Part shown: positions 31,671-39,719 of the stretch, one piece after another | How the letters are laid out: every line of letters starts with the position of its first letter | Numbering within the stretch: the first letter of the stretch is position 1 | NCBI GenBank assembly: GCA_002256245.1 | Contig: NKIU01000006.1 | Location: forward strand, 124,001 to 188,000 | Direction of reading: 5' to 3' | Source of the DNA: Pseudorhodobacter sp. PARRP1 | GTDB taxonomy: Bacteria; Pseudomonadota; Alphaproteobacteria; Rhodobacterales; Rhodobacteraceae | Length of the DNA stretch: 64,000 nt | The notes under the pieces: generated by a model | The model's input: only the letters and a program-made list of their open reading frames with translations | Told to the model about the DNA's origin: nothing | The model's database searches: none | Program-made: the position numbers and the translations under genes

Positions 31671-32775
31671 ATCGAAACCCCTGCACTGCTCTGAAATGCC
31701 CCCCGAAGCCGCCCGTCGAGAGGTTCTCTGTCTCACCCTTGCGGATCGCTGCCGCGCGCAATGATTGGGCGCTACGCAGCTTGGACGCACCGCAAAGCTC
31801 GGCCGAGATTTGCGCCCATTTCGGATCGCGGCGCAGAGCCTCCGCCAGCCCCGGATGCGACGTGTGAAACAGCGTCGGCATCGGCTTTGCGTATCGGTTG
31901 ATGCCACGCCGCCACAGCGCGCAGACCTCGTTCAGAAACCGCAGACCCAGCCCCGCGCCCTGCCACTCCGGCATGATCACAAGTCTGCACGCGCGGGCCT
32001 CTTTCATGCCCGGTCGGGTGGAAAAGCAGACATGCGCCACAGGCTCGCCGTCGACGCATCCAACGTAGTAATTCGCCGCCACCATGCGCGGCAGCTTCAG
32101 GTAGTGATGCGGCTCAAAGGCGGACCAGAAGGAGCCGTCTGTTTGGTGAATATCCATCGCAATGACCGGTGCACGTCGAAGACGCCTCCAGCGGAATGCG
32201 CCGGTTTGCGTGTCGATCACCCAATCGGGTTGCAGCCAGTCGGTCACGTCCTCGTGGCAGGTGACGGCCACGAATTGCCCCGGCCCGCGCCTCCAGCTTT
32301 TGGCGAAGGCCGCAGCACCGATCCGGGCCACACGCCGGTCAATGGTCGAGGTAAACTCGTCCATGACAGCCAGCGCGGGGCGCTCGCAGAGAAGCCGCGC
32401 CATCGATGCGCGGAACTGCTCGCCGTTCGACAAATGCTTGAACGGCCGCAGCCAGGACGGCACCGACCCAAGGCCGACTGAGGCCAGCGCCGTGGTGATG
32501 GCGTTGAACTCGCCCTCGGGCGCGATGGCTTCAATCAGCGGCGAATCCGGCCAAGTTTGCACGGCATCGACGCCACCAAATGCTGCCCGCGCGATAGAGG
32601 TTTTGCCGGTGCCGGAGGGGCCTTTGATCAAGCCGATCTGCCACGGCCGCGCGTCAAATGGCGCATCGATGGACAGGCGGAAATCGGCATCATCGACGAT
32701 GTTGAACAGGCTCGCGACACGGGCCGCGCGGTAGCTGTTCGGGATCGGCGCGGGGTGGTGAATGTCGAGTTTCAT
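31657..32775 (-). CDS. ABC-ATPase fused to GNAT domain (COG2401-like), Mom-like
   Basis: A 372-residue fusion. Residues 45-195 are an ABC-type ATPase: Walker A GPSGTGKTS (52-60), signature LSNGEQ (115-120), Walker B ALAVMDEFTS with Asp139-Glu140 and an H-loop His174 (VTCHED). There is no membrane segment and no permease nearby, so it is not a transporter subunit. Residues 220-330 are a GNAT-like domain with RLVIMPEWQGAGLGLRFL (264-281), the acetyl-CoA-type loop. Mu Mom is also a GNAT-fold protein and is likewise encoded at the right end behind com. I infer a Mom-type DNA modification enzyme with an added ATPase. Four-base overlap (ATGA) with the gene upstream. Confidence 0.85.
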   Translation of the reverse strand: MKLDIHHPAPIPNSYRAARVASLFNIVDDADFRLSIDAPFDARPWQIGLIKGPSGTGKTSIARAAFGGVDAVQTWPDSPLIEAIAPEGEFNAITTALASVGLGSVPSWLRPFKHLSNGEQFRASMARLLCERPALAVMDEFTSTIDRRVARIGAAAFAKSWRRGPGQFVAVTCHEDVTDWLQPDWVIDTQTGAFRWRRLRRAPVIAMDIHQTDGSFWSAFEPHHYLKLPRMVAANYYVGCVDGEPVAHVCFSTRPGMKEARACRLVIMPEWQGAGLGLRFLNEVCALWRRGINRYAKPMPTLFHTSHPGLAEALRRDPKWAQISAELCGASKLRSAQSLRAAAIRKGETENLSTGGFGGHFRAVQGFRYVEE

Positions 32776-32969
32776 GTGACCACCACGCGGGGTTTAAAGC
32801 CCTGTTTAACGAGGCTGTTAAACACCCGTTCCTGCTCGGCCGGGCCATCGACTTTCAGGATCAGGCCATACTGTTCGCGGTAGCGCAGATTGGAGGGCCG
32901 CCCCGGCGCGTCGTCTGGCAGGGGCGGCAGGGGAATGGTGTCGCTTGTGGCAACAGGGGAAGGTTTCAC
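32772..32969 (-). CDS. Small protein between com and ABC-GNAT gene
   Basis: A 65-residue ORF (GTG start at 32969, overlapping the com stop as GTGA, with GGAG eight bases upstream). A Pro-rich N terminus is followed by LRYREQYGLILKVDGPAEQERVFNSLVKQGFKPRVVVT, which looks like a small alpha/beta domain. Its stop overlaps the ABC-GNAT start (ATGA). An ATG in the same frame at 33059 would lie inside com without a ribosome binding site. Unknown function; tight coupling on both sides says it belongs to the modification module, perhaps as specificity or accessory subunit. Confidence 0.7.
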   Translation of the reverse strand: MKPSPVATSDTIPLPPLPDDAPGRPSNLRYREQYGLILKVDGPAEQERVFNSLVKQGFKPRVVVT

Positions 32970-33148
32970 GTTTTGGCTCCGAGCGGGTCTGGCGCGGGGT
33001 CGCGCTCTGGGTTCGGGCTCGGGGGCCTCAAGTGATTGAACGCCCGGCAGCGCGGGCATTTCACGGAAAGGGCACCAACCAGCGCCCCTGCCTGCATTTT
33101 AAATAGCAACCGCGCACAGGCGCAGCAACGAATCTCTTGATCCGGCAT
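32966..33148 (-). CDS. com: Com-like zinc-finger translational regulator
   Basis: A 60-residue protein matching Mu Com. Cys8, Cys11, Cys31 and Cys34 are in EIRCCACARLLFK and VKCPRCRAFNHLRPP, the same spacing class as Com's Cys6/Cys9/Cys26/Cys29 zinc knuckle. In Mu, Com binds mom mRNA and opens its start region for translation. Here the first gene downstream is a 65-residue ORF and then the ABC-GNAT gene, so Com would control that group. The C-terminal tail is Pro-rich. I start at 33148 (MPDQEIRC); longer frames to 33358 have no support. GANTC sites occur at 33130-33134 and 33152-33156. Confidence 0.88.
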   Translation of the reverse strand: MPDQEIRCCACARLLFKMQAGALVGALSVKCPRCRAFNHLRPPSPNPERDPAPDPLGAKT

Positions 33149-33247
33149 GTAGAATCGACCCACTTTCGCCGCGCCTCTCGAGGGGTGGAGCGGCCATAAA
33201 GTTCTCTTGGTCGGCGGGGTCTGTTTTAGCGGACTTGTCCCCGTGCT

Positions 33248-33289
33248 GGAGGGTGTTAGCGCACCCTCCGGCCTCCTTAAATGGAGGCC
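33248..33289 (-). terminator. Tandem hairpins between tail operon and com
   Basis: GGAGGGTG (33248-33255) pairs with CACCCTCC (33262-33269), directly followed by GGCCTCC (33270-33276) with GGAGGCC (33283-33289). They lie just after the stop of the 101-residue gene and before com. No T run follows on the minus strand, so the role as terminator or mRNA stabiliser is uncertain. Confidence 0.5.
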
Positions 33290-33296
33290 CGTTTGA

Positions 33297-33602
33297 TCAG
33301 ACGCTGACCGCCATCGCGGCTTCAAACAGCGCGTCCATCTGCTCGGGCGAGAAGCCAAGCAGCCACGCCATCTCGTCGATGGTCTGTGAGGTGCGCCGCC
33401 ATTCGTTGGCGTTCAGGATCGTCTCGCGCATCGCCCAGGGCGTGGCGGGATCGACGGCCGTGGCGTCCAACCGCGCGCAGATTTCAGGGCCTGCGACCAG
33501 CCGTCCTTGCAGCCGCGAGCACACCATACCTGCGCGGCGCGTGGCCAGATCAGCGGCGCTGCGGTCTTCGGCCAAGACCATCTGTGCAAAGTCGATGTTC
33601 AT
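33297..33602 (-). CDS. Phage protein after tail fibre, unknown
   Basis: A 101-residue, largely helical protein (FAQMVLAEDRSAADLATRRAG, ETILNANEWRRTSQTIDEMAWLLGFSPEQMDALFEAAM). It overlaps the preceding gene by four bases (ATGA) and ends before the hairpins. Small proteins at this place, behind the tail fibre, are often fibre assembly chaperones; that is a guess from position only. I recognise no family. Confidence 0.7.
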   Translation of the reverse strand: MNIDFAQMVLAEDRSAADLATRRAGMVCSRLQGRLVAGPEICARLDATAVDPATPWAMRETILNANEWRRTSQTIDEMAWLLGFSPEQMDALFEAAMAVSV

Positions 33603-33928
33603 GCCACGGCCTCCGGCTTTTCTTCTGGGGAAAGAGCGTAGTCAGGCAGCGGGATCGGGCCGTTGCTGGTGATGTTCAAAGGCTCCGGGAACAGGGCCGC
33701 ACGCGGGGCAACAGGGCCGTGTGGCAAGAACAGCCGGATGATCAACGCGCCACCCTGCCGGGTTATATCGCCCGCGAACCAATCACTTTGCACCGCCGCT
33801 GCGGGCAGCACGGCACCTTCCCGCACCGGGCTAAAGTCAAAGTTCTCGCCGTTGATCGTCAGAATGTCGCCGTGGCGAGCGAGGTTCAGGCGGGCATCAC
33901 GGCGCTGAGGGGAGAGGATGATCTGCAT
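33599..33928 (-). CDS. Phage protein after tail fibre, beta-rich, unknown
   Basis: A 109-residue beta-rich protein (QIILSPQRRDARLNLARHGDILTINGENFDFSPVREG, QGGALIIRLFLPHGP) nine bases downstream of the tail fibre gene, with AAGGAGCAAAT before its start. It carries no membrane segment or cysteine motif. Similar small proteins accompany fibres in transposable siphophages of Rhodobacteraceae as far as I recall. Function unknown. Confidence 0.7.
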   Translation of the reverse strand: MQIILSPQRRDARLNLARHGDILTINGENFDFSPVREGAVLPAAAVQSDWFAGDITRQGGALIIRLFLPHGPVAPRAALFPEPLNITSNGPIPLPDYALSPEEKPEAVA

Positions 33929-33937
33929 ATTTGCTCC

Positions 33938-35068
33938 TTAAAACCAGCGGCCGATGGCCATGAAATCAATGGTAATGGTGGCGGTCAGACTTGTCGTGGC
34001 CAACAGCCGCAGAGCTGCACTAGCTGACCCGGTATTGCGAACTTTCGCAAAAACGATGGCCGTTGAGCGTGGCGAGGCAGAGACGAACAGTCCCGCCTGT
34101 GTGATAAAGGCCGCAGGAAAAGTCCACGAGACCTCGGCGGCATTGGTATAGAGCGCACCTGACACCGTCGTCACGTCAGTCACAAAGGCCGAAAAAGTGG
34201 CATGGCAAATCTGCGTGCCATCGGCGAAGCGCACATATTCGCCATTGGCATTGCTGCCGCGCTCGATGACGGCTCCGGTGGGCAAACCTGCACTTTGAGA
34301 GACGGTGCCGAGCAGGTTTTCGCCATGGAATAACTTGGCCCAAGCGCTCCATGCCCCGCCCGATTTGCGCCGGATGTAGATCTGATTGGCGGTGGTGTTG
34401 CTCGACCGCATGGCGAGCTGGCTGGCGGTGCCGTCCGAGGCATGGGCAACGTGCAGCACCGACCATGACAGTGAGGCGGCAATCGGGGTGCCGGTCGCAG
34501 CCGCGGTGTTGCGGTAAAAGCCGGTGATCATGATCGCGTCGTAATCTGTGACCAAGGTTGCGGCATTGCTGCCCAGCCCGAACGCGCCCACACCCATCAG
34601 ACGGTTGAGCGTGGTGTCGACCGCGCTGGTTTGCGCGCGTGGCAGGTCCATCCGCAGCCAAGCTGTGCCGGTGCAGATCAACAGCACCGCCTGCTCGGCC
34701 GAGACCGCCGATGTTGCAGCCCCGGCGACCAGTTCTGCGCCGGAAGGGTCAATGGTGATGACACCAGACTCCACCCGCACGATGACAGAAAACCCTGCCC
34801 CGGCCGTCGCCGCCGCTGGCAGCGCCAGCGTCCATGTGCCGGTGCAATCCAGCACCCGCCCGCGATCCGCCAGCACTACGGTGTAGGCAGCAGTCTTGGC
34901 CGCATAGGCAGCACCCAAAGCCCCAAGAGTGGCCAGCGCGGTTGCGACAGCGCCGTCAGCGCCAAGCAGCCCTGACAGAAAATCTCGCATCGTGCTCAGG
35001 GCGGTCTTGAACTGCCCCTCGGTGACCGAGCCTCCGGTAAAATCAGATGAAGGGGGTAAAATCGCCAT
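33938..35068 (-). CDS. Tail fibre protein
   Basis: A 376-residue protein with an N-terminal phage-attachment part (MAILPPSSDFTGGSVTEGQFKTALSTMRDFLSG) and a repetitive Ala/Gly/Thr-rich middle, then a segment typical of collar/fibre tips (ITGFYRNTAAATGTP, GGAWSAWAKLFHGENLLGTVSQSAGLPTGAVIERGSNANGEYVRFADGTQICHA, quoted only by its landmarks YRN and ADGTQ). The C-terminal beta-rich part should bind the host surface. I start at the ATG at 35068, which shares a base with the stop of the J-like gene, rather than at 35104 inside it. Confidence 0.85.
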   Translation of the reverse strand: MAILPPSSDFTGGSVTEGQFKTALSTMRDFLSGLLGADGAVATALATLGALGAAYAAKTAAYTVVLADRGRVLDCTGTWTLALPAAATAGAGFSVIVRVESGVITIDPSGAELVAGAATSAVSAEQAVLLICTGTAWLRMDLPRAQTSAVDTTLNRLMGVGAFGLGSNAATLVTDYDAIMITGFYRNTAAATGTPIAASLSWSVLHVAHASDGTASQLAMRSSNTTANQIYIRRKSGGAWSAWAKLFHGENLLGTVSQSAGLPTGAVIERGSNANGEYVRFADGTQICHATFSAFVTDVTTVSGALYTNAAEVSWTFPAAFITQAGLFVSASPRSTAIVFAKVRNTGSASAALRLLATTSLTATITIDFMAIGRWF

Positions 35069-37923
35069 TAGCTGCTCCACATCGGGTTGGCGTCCGCCGT
35101 CCACATCGGCGTCGCATCAGTGTTCCACATGTTCGGGATAAGCGTCCCGAGCGCTGCGGCCATGAACGGGCCCGCCGCCAAACCGACGCCGCGCACCCGG
35201 ATCAGGGTTTGGGCCGCGAACAGCAGGGTGATCACATGGTTTGCGGCCGAGGTATCGGCGGTGCGGGTCCATGTGACTGTGGGATCAAAAGGATCGATGC
35301 CTGAAGCCATCTCGATCTGATAGCTCTCCGCCCCTACCGCAGGACGCCATGCCAACACCGCGCGGGTGTTATCGCCGGGGATGCGGCGCGCCATCAGGCC
35401 GCCCACCACCGGGATCGTGACAACACCCGGCAGATTGCTCGTCTTGATCGGCGCGGCGGTCACGCCGACATCGGCCGTGTGCACCGATGGGTCTTCGGTC
35501 ACCGCTTCAATACCGACTTCATAAAGCCCGCGCGGCTTGACGCCCGTCACTTTGGCGAGCGTGCGCCAGCTCTCAGCCTTGCCGAACACCACATGGGTGC
35601 GCTCGCGATCCGAGCCGGTGTAAGGCGTCATGTCCGGCATATCGGCCAGCACCACGACTTCCGGCGAGGCCCCGGCCGTGATCAGCCACGGACCGCTGAC
35701 GCCGCCAGTGGCGGTGCGCATGCCGATGTAATAGCTGCCTGCACCAAAGGTCATCGGCTGTGTCAGGGTCAGGCTGCGGGTGGCAGCGTCCCAAGCCACC
35801 GCCTCGGCATGCGCCCCCCAACCTGGCATATCGTGCTGCACCGCGATCAGGTCGCCTATCGACGGGATAAACCCCTCCATTTCGGTGGCAAAATGCACGA
35901 GGCGGCGGCGGTATTTGTTGGCAGCGGCGTGATAGAGGCCCTCGCGGTAAACCTGCGCCCGATTGGTCGCCCCAAACAACTCCATCTTCACCGGGCGCGC
36001 CAAGGTGCTGCCCGCCAGTGCCGCCTTAACCCGGCGCGGGGACCATTTGGTCTCATCAAAGTAAGACACATCCAGCGCATCGGCGGTTTGCTCTGACGCC
36101 AGCAGATAGTCGATGGAGAACGAGCCCTTTTTGATATTGCGCATCGAGTAGAGCGCCACAGGCAAGGTTTGCGGGCCATCGCGCACCACCCGCAGCCGAC
36201 CGCCCTGCATGAAGAGGCGGGCGCGTCCGACGAGGGCAATCTTGGAGATTGCCTCCCACCAGCTCGCGGCGGAATCGAAGCGGCCGTTGAAGGTGTCGCC
36301 GCGTGCCGTCCAGAGCGCATCAAGGGCCAGCAATGCCGCCAGATCAAGTCGGCTGTTGGGCAGGCCTGCGCCATATTCGGTGCTGCGCGCCGCATCCGCG
36401 ATTGCCCAAGCAATCGAGCGGCTGGCAACGGGGGCAGACCAGGACACGCCATTCCAGACCGGGATTTTGCGCGTGCAGAGCACACCGATGCGACGGCTGG
36501 CTTGGGCCGAAAGGTTGTTGGTGGCGCGCATCCGCATCGCGATCAGCGTCACCGGTCCAAAGTCTTGCGTCTCCGACAGATATGAGCGCAGACCAGCCCA
36601 GCTCATTTGGTGGCCGGTGTTCGCGGCCGTCGATTTGGGATCTTGCCGCCACGCCCGCACGCGGTAGCGCCCCGCGCCGCTCGGCACCGCAACCGAGAAG
36701 GACACTGCTTTCGGGGTGATCGTGCGGTCCGTGATCACCGGCTGCAGCACTTGCACCCAAGCCCCAATCGGCAAGCCGTTGTCATCGACTTTGCGCGCTT
36801 GCACGATCACCTGAGAGGCCGCATCCGCGAGATCGCCCCCGCCCGTGGTGCTGTAAAGCCCGAGCGGGTAGATGATATCGACAGCCAGTCGCTGCGCCAT
36901 TGTTCCGGCATCAGAGGCCAGAAAGCCGTCGATGCCGCCGACAACGCTGCGCACGTAGACCGCACCCGACCCAGAGCCTGTCGCGGCAATCACCGTGAAA
37001 GTGTCTGCTGTCGGAACGGAAGCTATTGCATAGACATCAGTTGGCGCGCCGCCGCTGGTAAACTCAAGCTGCACCGCTTGACCTACCGCGCGACCATGTG
37101 CGGTTTCCGTCACCGTGATCACTGTGCCAGAGCGGGTGTAGGTGCCGGTCTTGCGGCCCACCAGCTCTTGCCCGGATACTTCGACCGAGGTGATGACGTT
37201 GGTCGGAAACAGCGTCACCTGCCCATGCGGCGGGATCACTTCGTAAGATATCTCCGCAAAGGCCGAGATCGGCGTGTCCTCGATGCGGATCTGCTCGATG
37301 TCGAATTCGCCACAGCCAAGGCACAGCAGCTGGTAGAGGAATTGCTCGTTGCCCGCATACTCGGCGTAAGGCTGCGCCGCAAAGTCCGGCCAAGCCAGCA
37401 TGCGGCCGTATTGCACCGGGATAGCCTGCTCAATGCGCGCGACATTGCCCTGCGCGCCAAGCGAATAGGTCGGGCTGGCCGAGGGCAGTTGCTTCGGCGT
37501 CGGCAGCGGCATCAAGGCGTTGATCGCGGCTTGACCCACCAGCATGGCCCCAAGGCCCACGGCATTGCCCCAGGTGAAGCTGCCGAAGATCGCGGTGCCC
37601 GCGAGTTCCGGGCCGAGTAGCAGCGCGCCAAACTGCGGCGCAAAGATCGTCAGCGCAATGCTCAAAAGCATACGCAGTGGGTTGCTGCCGCCCTGACCGC
37701 CCCCGCCGCCGCGCGGCAGAATGCAGAACACCAGCTGATCGCTGGGGCGCAGACGCCGCCGCCATTCGGTGCGCAGAATCGGGCGGCCGTTCAGGATGGC
37801 AATGCAGGGGGCAGAACCGGGAGGGGCCAGCCTGCGCACGCGCAAAGGTCGGCGGACCTGCTGCATCACACGGCTGCCCAGCGGGTCAAACGGATTGAAG
37901 ATCGTCAAGCATTGGGCCTTCAT
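35068..37923 (-). CDS. Tail tip attachment protein, J-like
   Basis: A 951-residue protein, the host-specificity/tip protein of siphovirus tails (lambda J, GTA tip). Early segments RMLLSIALTIFAPQFGALLLG and PVQYGRMLAWPDFAAQPYAEYAGNEQFLYQLLCLG (quoted in part) and GEFDIEQIRIEDTPI are typical of the TipJ family. The C-terminal half has fibronectin-like strands (ITAGASPEVVVLADMPD, SYQIEMASGIDP). It caps the tail and carries the fibre gene product encoded next. Stop/start overlaps on both sides place it in the tail operon. Confidence 0.88.
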   Translation of the reverse strand: MKAQCLTIFNPFDPLGSRVMQQVRRPLRVRRLAPPGSAPCIAILNGRPILRTEWRRRLRPSDQLVFCILPRGGGGGQGGSNPLRMLLSIALTIFAPQFGALLLGPELAGTAIFGSFTWGNAVGLGAMLVGQAAINALMPLPTPKQLPSASPTYSLGAQGNVARIEQAIPVQYGRMLAWPDFAAQPYAEYAGNEQFLYQLLCLGCGEFDIEQIRIEDTPISAFAEISYEVIPPHGQVTLFPTNVITSVEVSGQELVGRKTGTYTRSGTVITVTETAHGRAVGQAVQLEFTSGGAPTDVYAIASVPTADTFTVIAATGSGSGAVYVRSVVGGIDGFLASDAGTMAQRLAVDIIYPLGLYSTTGGGDLADAASQVIVQARKVDDNGLPIGAWVQVLQPVITDRTITPKAVSFSVAVPSGAGRYRVRAWRQDPKSTAANTGHQMSWAGLRSYLSETQDFGPVTLIAMRMRATNNLSAQASRRIGVLCTRKIPVWNGVSWSAPVASRSIAWAIADAARSTEYGAGLPNSRLDLAALLALDALWTARGDTFNGRFDSAASWWEAISKIALVGRARLFMQGGRLRVVRDGPQTLPVALYSMRNIKKGSFSIDYLLASEQTADALDVSYFDETKWSPRRVKAALAGSTLARPVKMELFGATNRAQVYREGLYHAAANKYRRRLVHFATEMEGFIPSIGDLIAVQHDMPGWGAHAEAVAWDAATRSLTLTQPMTFGAGSYYIGMRTATGGVSGPWLITAGASPEVVVLADMPDMTPYTGSDRERTHVVFGKAESWRTLAKVTGVKPRGLYEVGIEAVTEDPSVHTADVGVTAAPIKTSNLPGVVTIPVVGGLMARRIPGDNTRAVLAWRPAVGAESYQIEMASGIDPFDPTVTWTRTADTSAANHVITLLFAAQTLIRVRGVGLAAGPFMAAALGTLIPNMWNTDATPMWTADANPMWSS

Positions 37924-38303
37924 GCGCCCACCCGCTGATAGAAGCCCACGATGCGGTAGCCGAGATCAGCCAGCCGACCAGCCGGAGTGAAGATTGCGCC
38001 CGCGCCTTCAACGCAGTGCAGCACACCGCCCAAATCTAGCCAGATGCCGACATGGCAGGGCATCGCGCCCTTTGCCATCATCACACCGCAGCCCTCGGCC
38101 GGAGCCGATACTTCAACCCATCCACGCTGCTCGGCCGAGTGCGACAGTTCGCGGCGCGCAGCACGCGGATCGGCGCCATCGATCTCGATCAACGGCACCG
38201 TGATGCCATACCGCTCCTGCCAGACCCGTGCGCAAAAATGCCAGCAGTTGGCATCGCGCGCCCATTCGGTGCCGATATAGGCGCTCGCCCAATGCGCGGT
38301 CAT
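37920..38303 (-). CDS. NlpC/P60-family tail peptidase
   Basis: A 127-residue cell-wall peptidase of the type found in siphovirus tail tips (lambda K C-terminal part, GTA). The catalytic Cys20 is in ARDANCWHFCARVWQERYG and His84 in MPCHVGIWLD. It probably opens peptidoglycan locally during DNA entry. Both ends overlap neighbouring tail genes by four bases. Confidence 0.88.
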   Translation of the reverse strand: MTAHWASAYIGTEWARDANCWHFCARVWQERYGITVPLIEIDGADPRAARRELSHSAEQRGWVEVSAPAEGCGVMMAKGAMPCHVGIWLDLGGVLHCVEGAGAIFTPAGRLADLGYRIVGFYQRVGA

Positions 38304-38827
38304 GGCTGCAGCCCCGGAAAGGTCTCAAGCTCATAGTCGAGTTTCGGGAAGCGCAGGTTCACCAGATCCGGGAAGCCCGCCGTCGCCTTTAGCCGGAACG
38401 GGTTGGCGTTCACCGTGATCAGCGTCAACTCCATCGGCGGGTTGTTATCTGGGCCGATGCTCAAAGTGTCCGACAGATACGCGCGGTAGATCGCCGTGAT
38501 CGGCAGCGCCGTTACAACGGCCGCATCGATCTGCGCCAATATCTCTTGGCTGACATTGTCGATCTCGATGGAGCACTGCGGCAAGCCGGTGCTGGTCTGA
38601 TCGGGTGGGACGATGTCGAAGGCAAAGCCCACAAAGGTGACGATGGCCCCCGGATCGCGTGCGGCCGTGGCCTCGATGCGGGCGTCCAGCGCGTTGAAAT
38701 CCCGCACCACCCGGATAGGCACACTGAAAGCCGGGTGCCAAAGCTCCAGCGTATGATAGATCACCTGGTTGACCGAGGCCGAAGCATAGGCCTCCTGAAT
38801 CGCGGCAGAGAGTGTCGGATCAGGCAT
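38300..38827 (-). CDS. DUF1833 family minor tail protein
   Basis: A 175-residue protein of DUF1833 type, which takes the place of lambda minor tail protein L in many siphophages and GTA-like tails. Segments AIQEAYASASVNQVIYHTLELWHPAF, GFAFDIVPPDQTSTGLPQCSIEIDN and NPFRLKATAGFPDLVNLRFP are characteristic. I start at the ATG at 38827, overlapping the gene upstream by eight bases. It lies between a distal-tail-like protein and the NlpC/P60 peptidase. Confidence 0.82.
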   Translation of the reverse strand: MPDPTLSAAIQEAYASASVNQVIYHTLELWHPAFSVPIRVVRDFNALDARIEATAARDPGAIVTFVGFAFDIVPPDQTSTGLPQCSIEIDNVSQEILAQIDAAVVTALPITAIYRAYLSDTLSIGPDNNPPMELTLITVNANPFRLKATAGFPDLVNLRFPKLDYELETFPGLQP

Positions 38828-39719
38828 TGCGCACCTCCATCTGGGCGGTGACATCCCAGTTCAGAGCGGGGCCTGCAGTGGCTTTAAACATGCCCTTAAA
38901 GCGGCCTTCAACATATTTGAAACCGCCGCCGACAGCCGTGGGCATCAAGGCCCAGGCGGTCGTGCCAGCGGCCCCTGTCACTTTGCCATCGCTGCCGGTG
39001 CGCAGATGCAGATCATAGCCCGTGACCATGCGCGCGCCGATCTCGGAGACCAGCAACCCCGACACGCCGTCGCCGAGATAGCTCGGTGTCGCCGCCGCTG
39101 CCATCGCACTGATCCGCATGACCGGCGCACTGCCGCCGCTCACAACCGGCGCTGTAAGGGTGACGCGCCATTGCCCGTTGTCGCGGGATTCGAGCGTGCG
39201 GCTTACCAGCCCGCTTTGTGCCCCAAACACACCATTTGCGAGATCGACCTCGGTGTAGCACTGCGCCCCGGCCCGATCAAAGAACGACAACCGTGCCCAA
39301 GTGCGCCCCGAGGCCTTCAGGGTGGCGCGGCAAAGCACCGTCGCATTGGCGTCTGCCGCCACGCCAATTTGGGCATGGTGCAGGCCATTGGCAGTGCTTT
39401 CAACGAGCGCATCGACGATTGCCCCATCCGGCGACAGACCCGCTCCGATGGCACGCGAGGCGTTGAGCCAGCCCCATGCCGCCAAACTCTCGCTGTCGCC
39501 TGCAAGGCTCCATGCCTCATCGTTCCACCAGGCGCGGAAAGCGGCGAATTCGGTGTCGGTCATCACCCACGCCATATCGACCAGGTCATTGCGCGCGAAA
39601 GTGATGCGGCGGACGCGCTGCGCGCCGACCTCCATGTCGGTGCGCAGGGCTGGATCAACCGGCGACAGCCCGAAACCGGGCATCGAGGGCGTGGGCAAAA
39701 CGTCTGGCCAGCGGCGCAT
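38820..39719 (-). CDS. Distal tail-like phage protein
   Basis: A 299-residue protein following the tape measure gene, in the place of a distal tail component. The N-terminal part (MRRWPDVLPTPSMPGFGLSPVDPALRTDMEVG, quoted in part) with MTDTEFAAFRAWW resembles the DUF2460-like N-terminal domain. The C-terminal part (SFFDRAGAQCYTEVDLANGVFG, YDLHLRTGSDGKVTG) looks like a carbohydrate-binding beta sandwich. Identification rests mainly on position. Confidence 0.65.
   Translation of the reverse strand: MRRWPDVLPTPSMPGFGLSPVDPALRTDMEVGAQRVRRITFARNDLVDMAWVMTDTEFAAFRAWWNDEAWSLAGDSESLAAWGWLNASRAIGAGLSPDGAIVDALVESTANGLHHAQIGVAADANATVLCRATLKASGRTWARLSFFDRAGAQCYTEVDLANGVFGAQSGLVSRTLESRDNGQWRVTLTAPVVSGGSAPVMRISAMAAAATPSYLGDGVSGLLVSEIGARMVTGYDLHLRTGSDGKVTGAAGTTAWALMPTAVGGGFKYVEGRFKGMFKATAGPALNWDVTAQMEVRNA

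Noticed and set aside
31657-32775. ABC transporter subunit
   Set aside because: There is no permease or binding protein in the phage, and the ATPase is fused to a GNAT domain. A COG2401-type fusion linked to com fits better.
32969-33059. ATG start at 33059 for the 65-residue Mom-module protein
   Set aside because: It would overlap com by 94 bases without a ribosome binding site. The GTG at 32969 has GGAG and a four-base overlap with the com stop.
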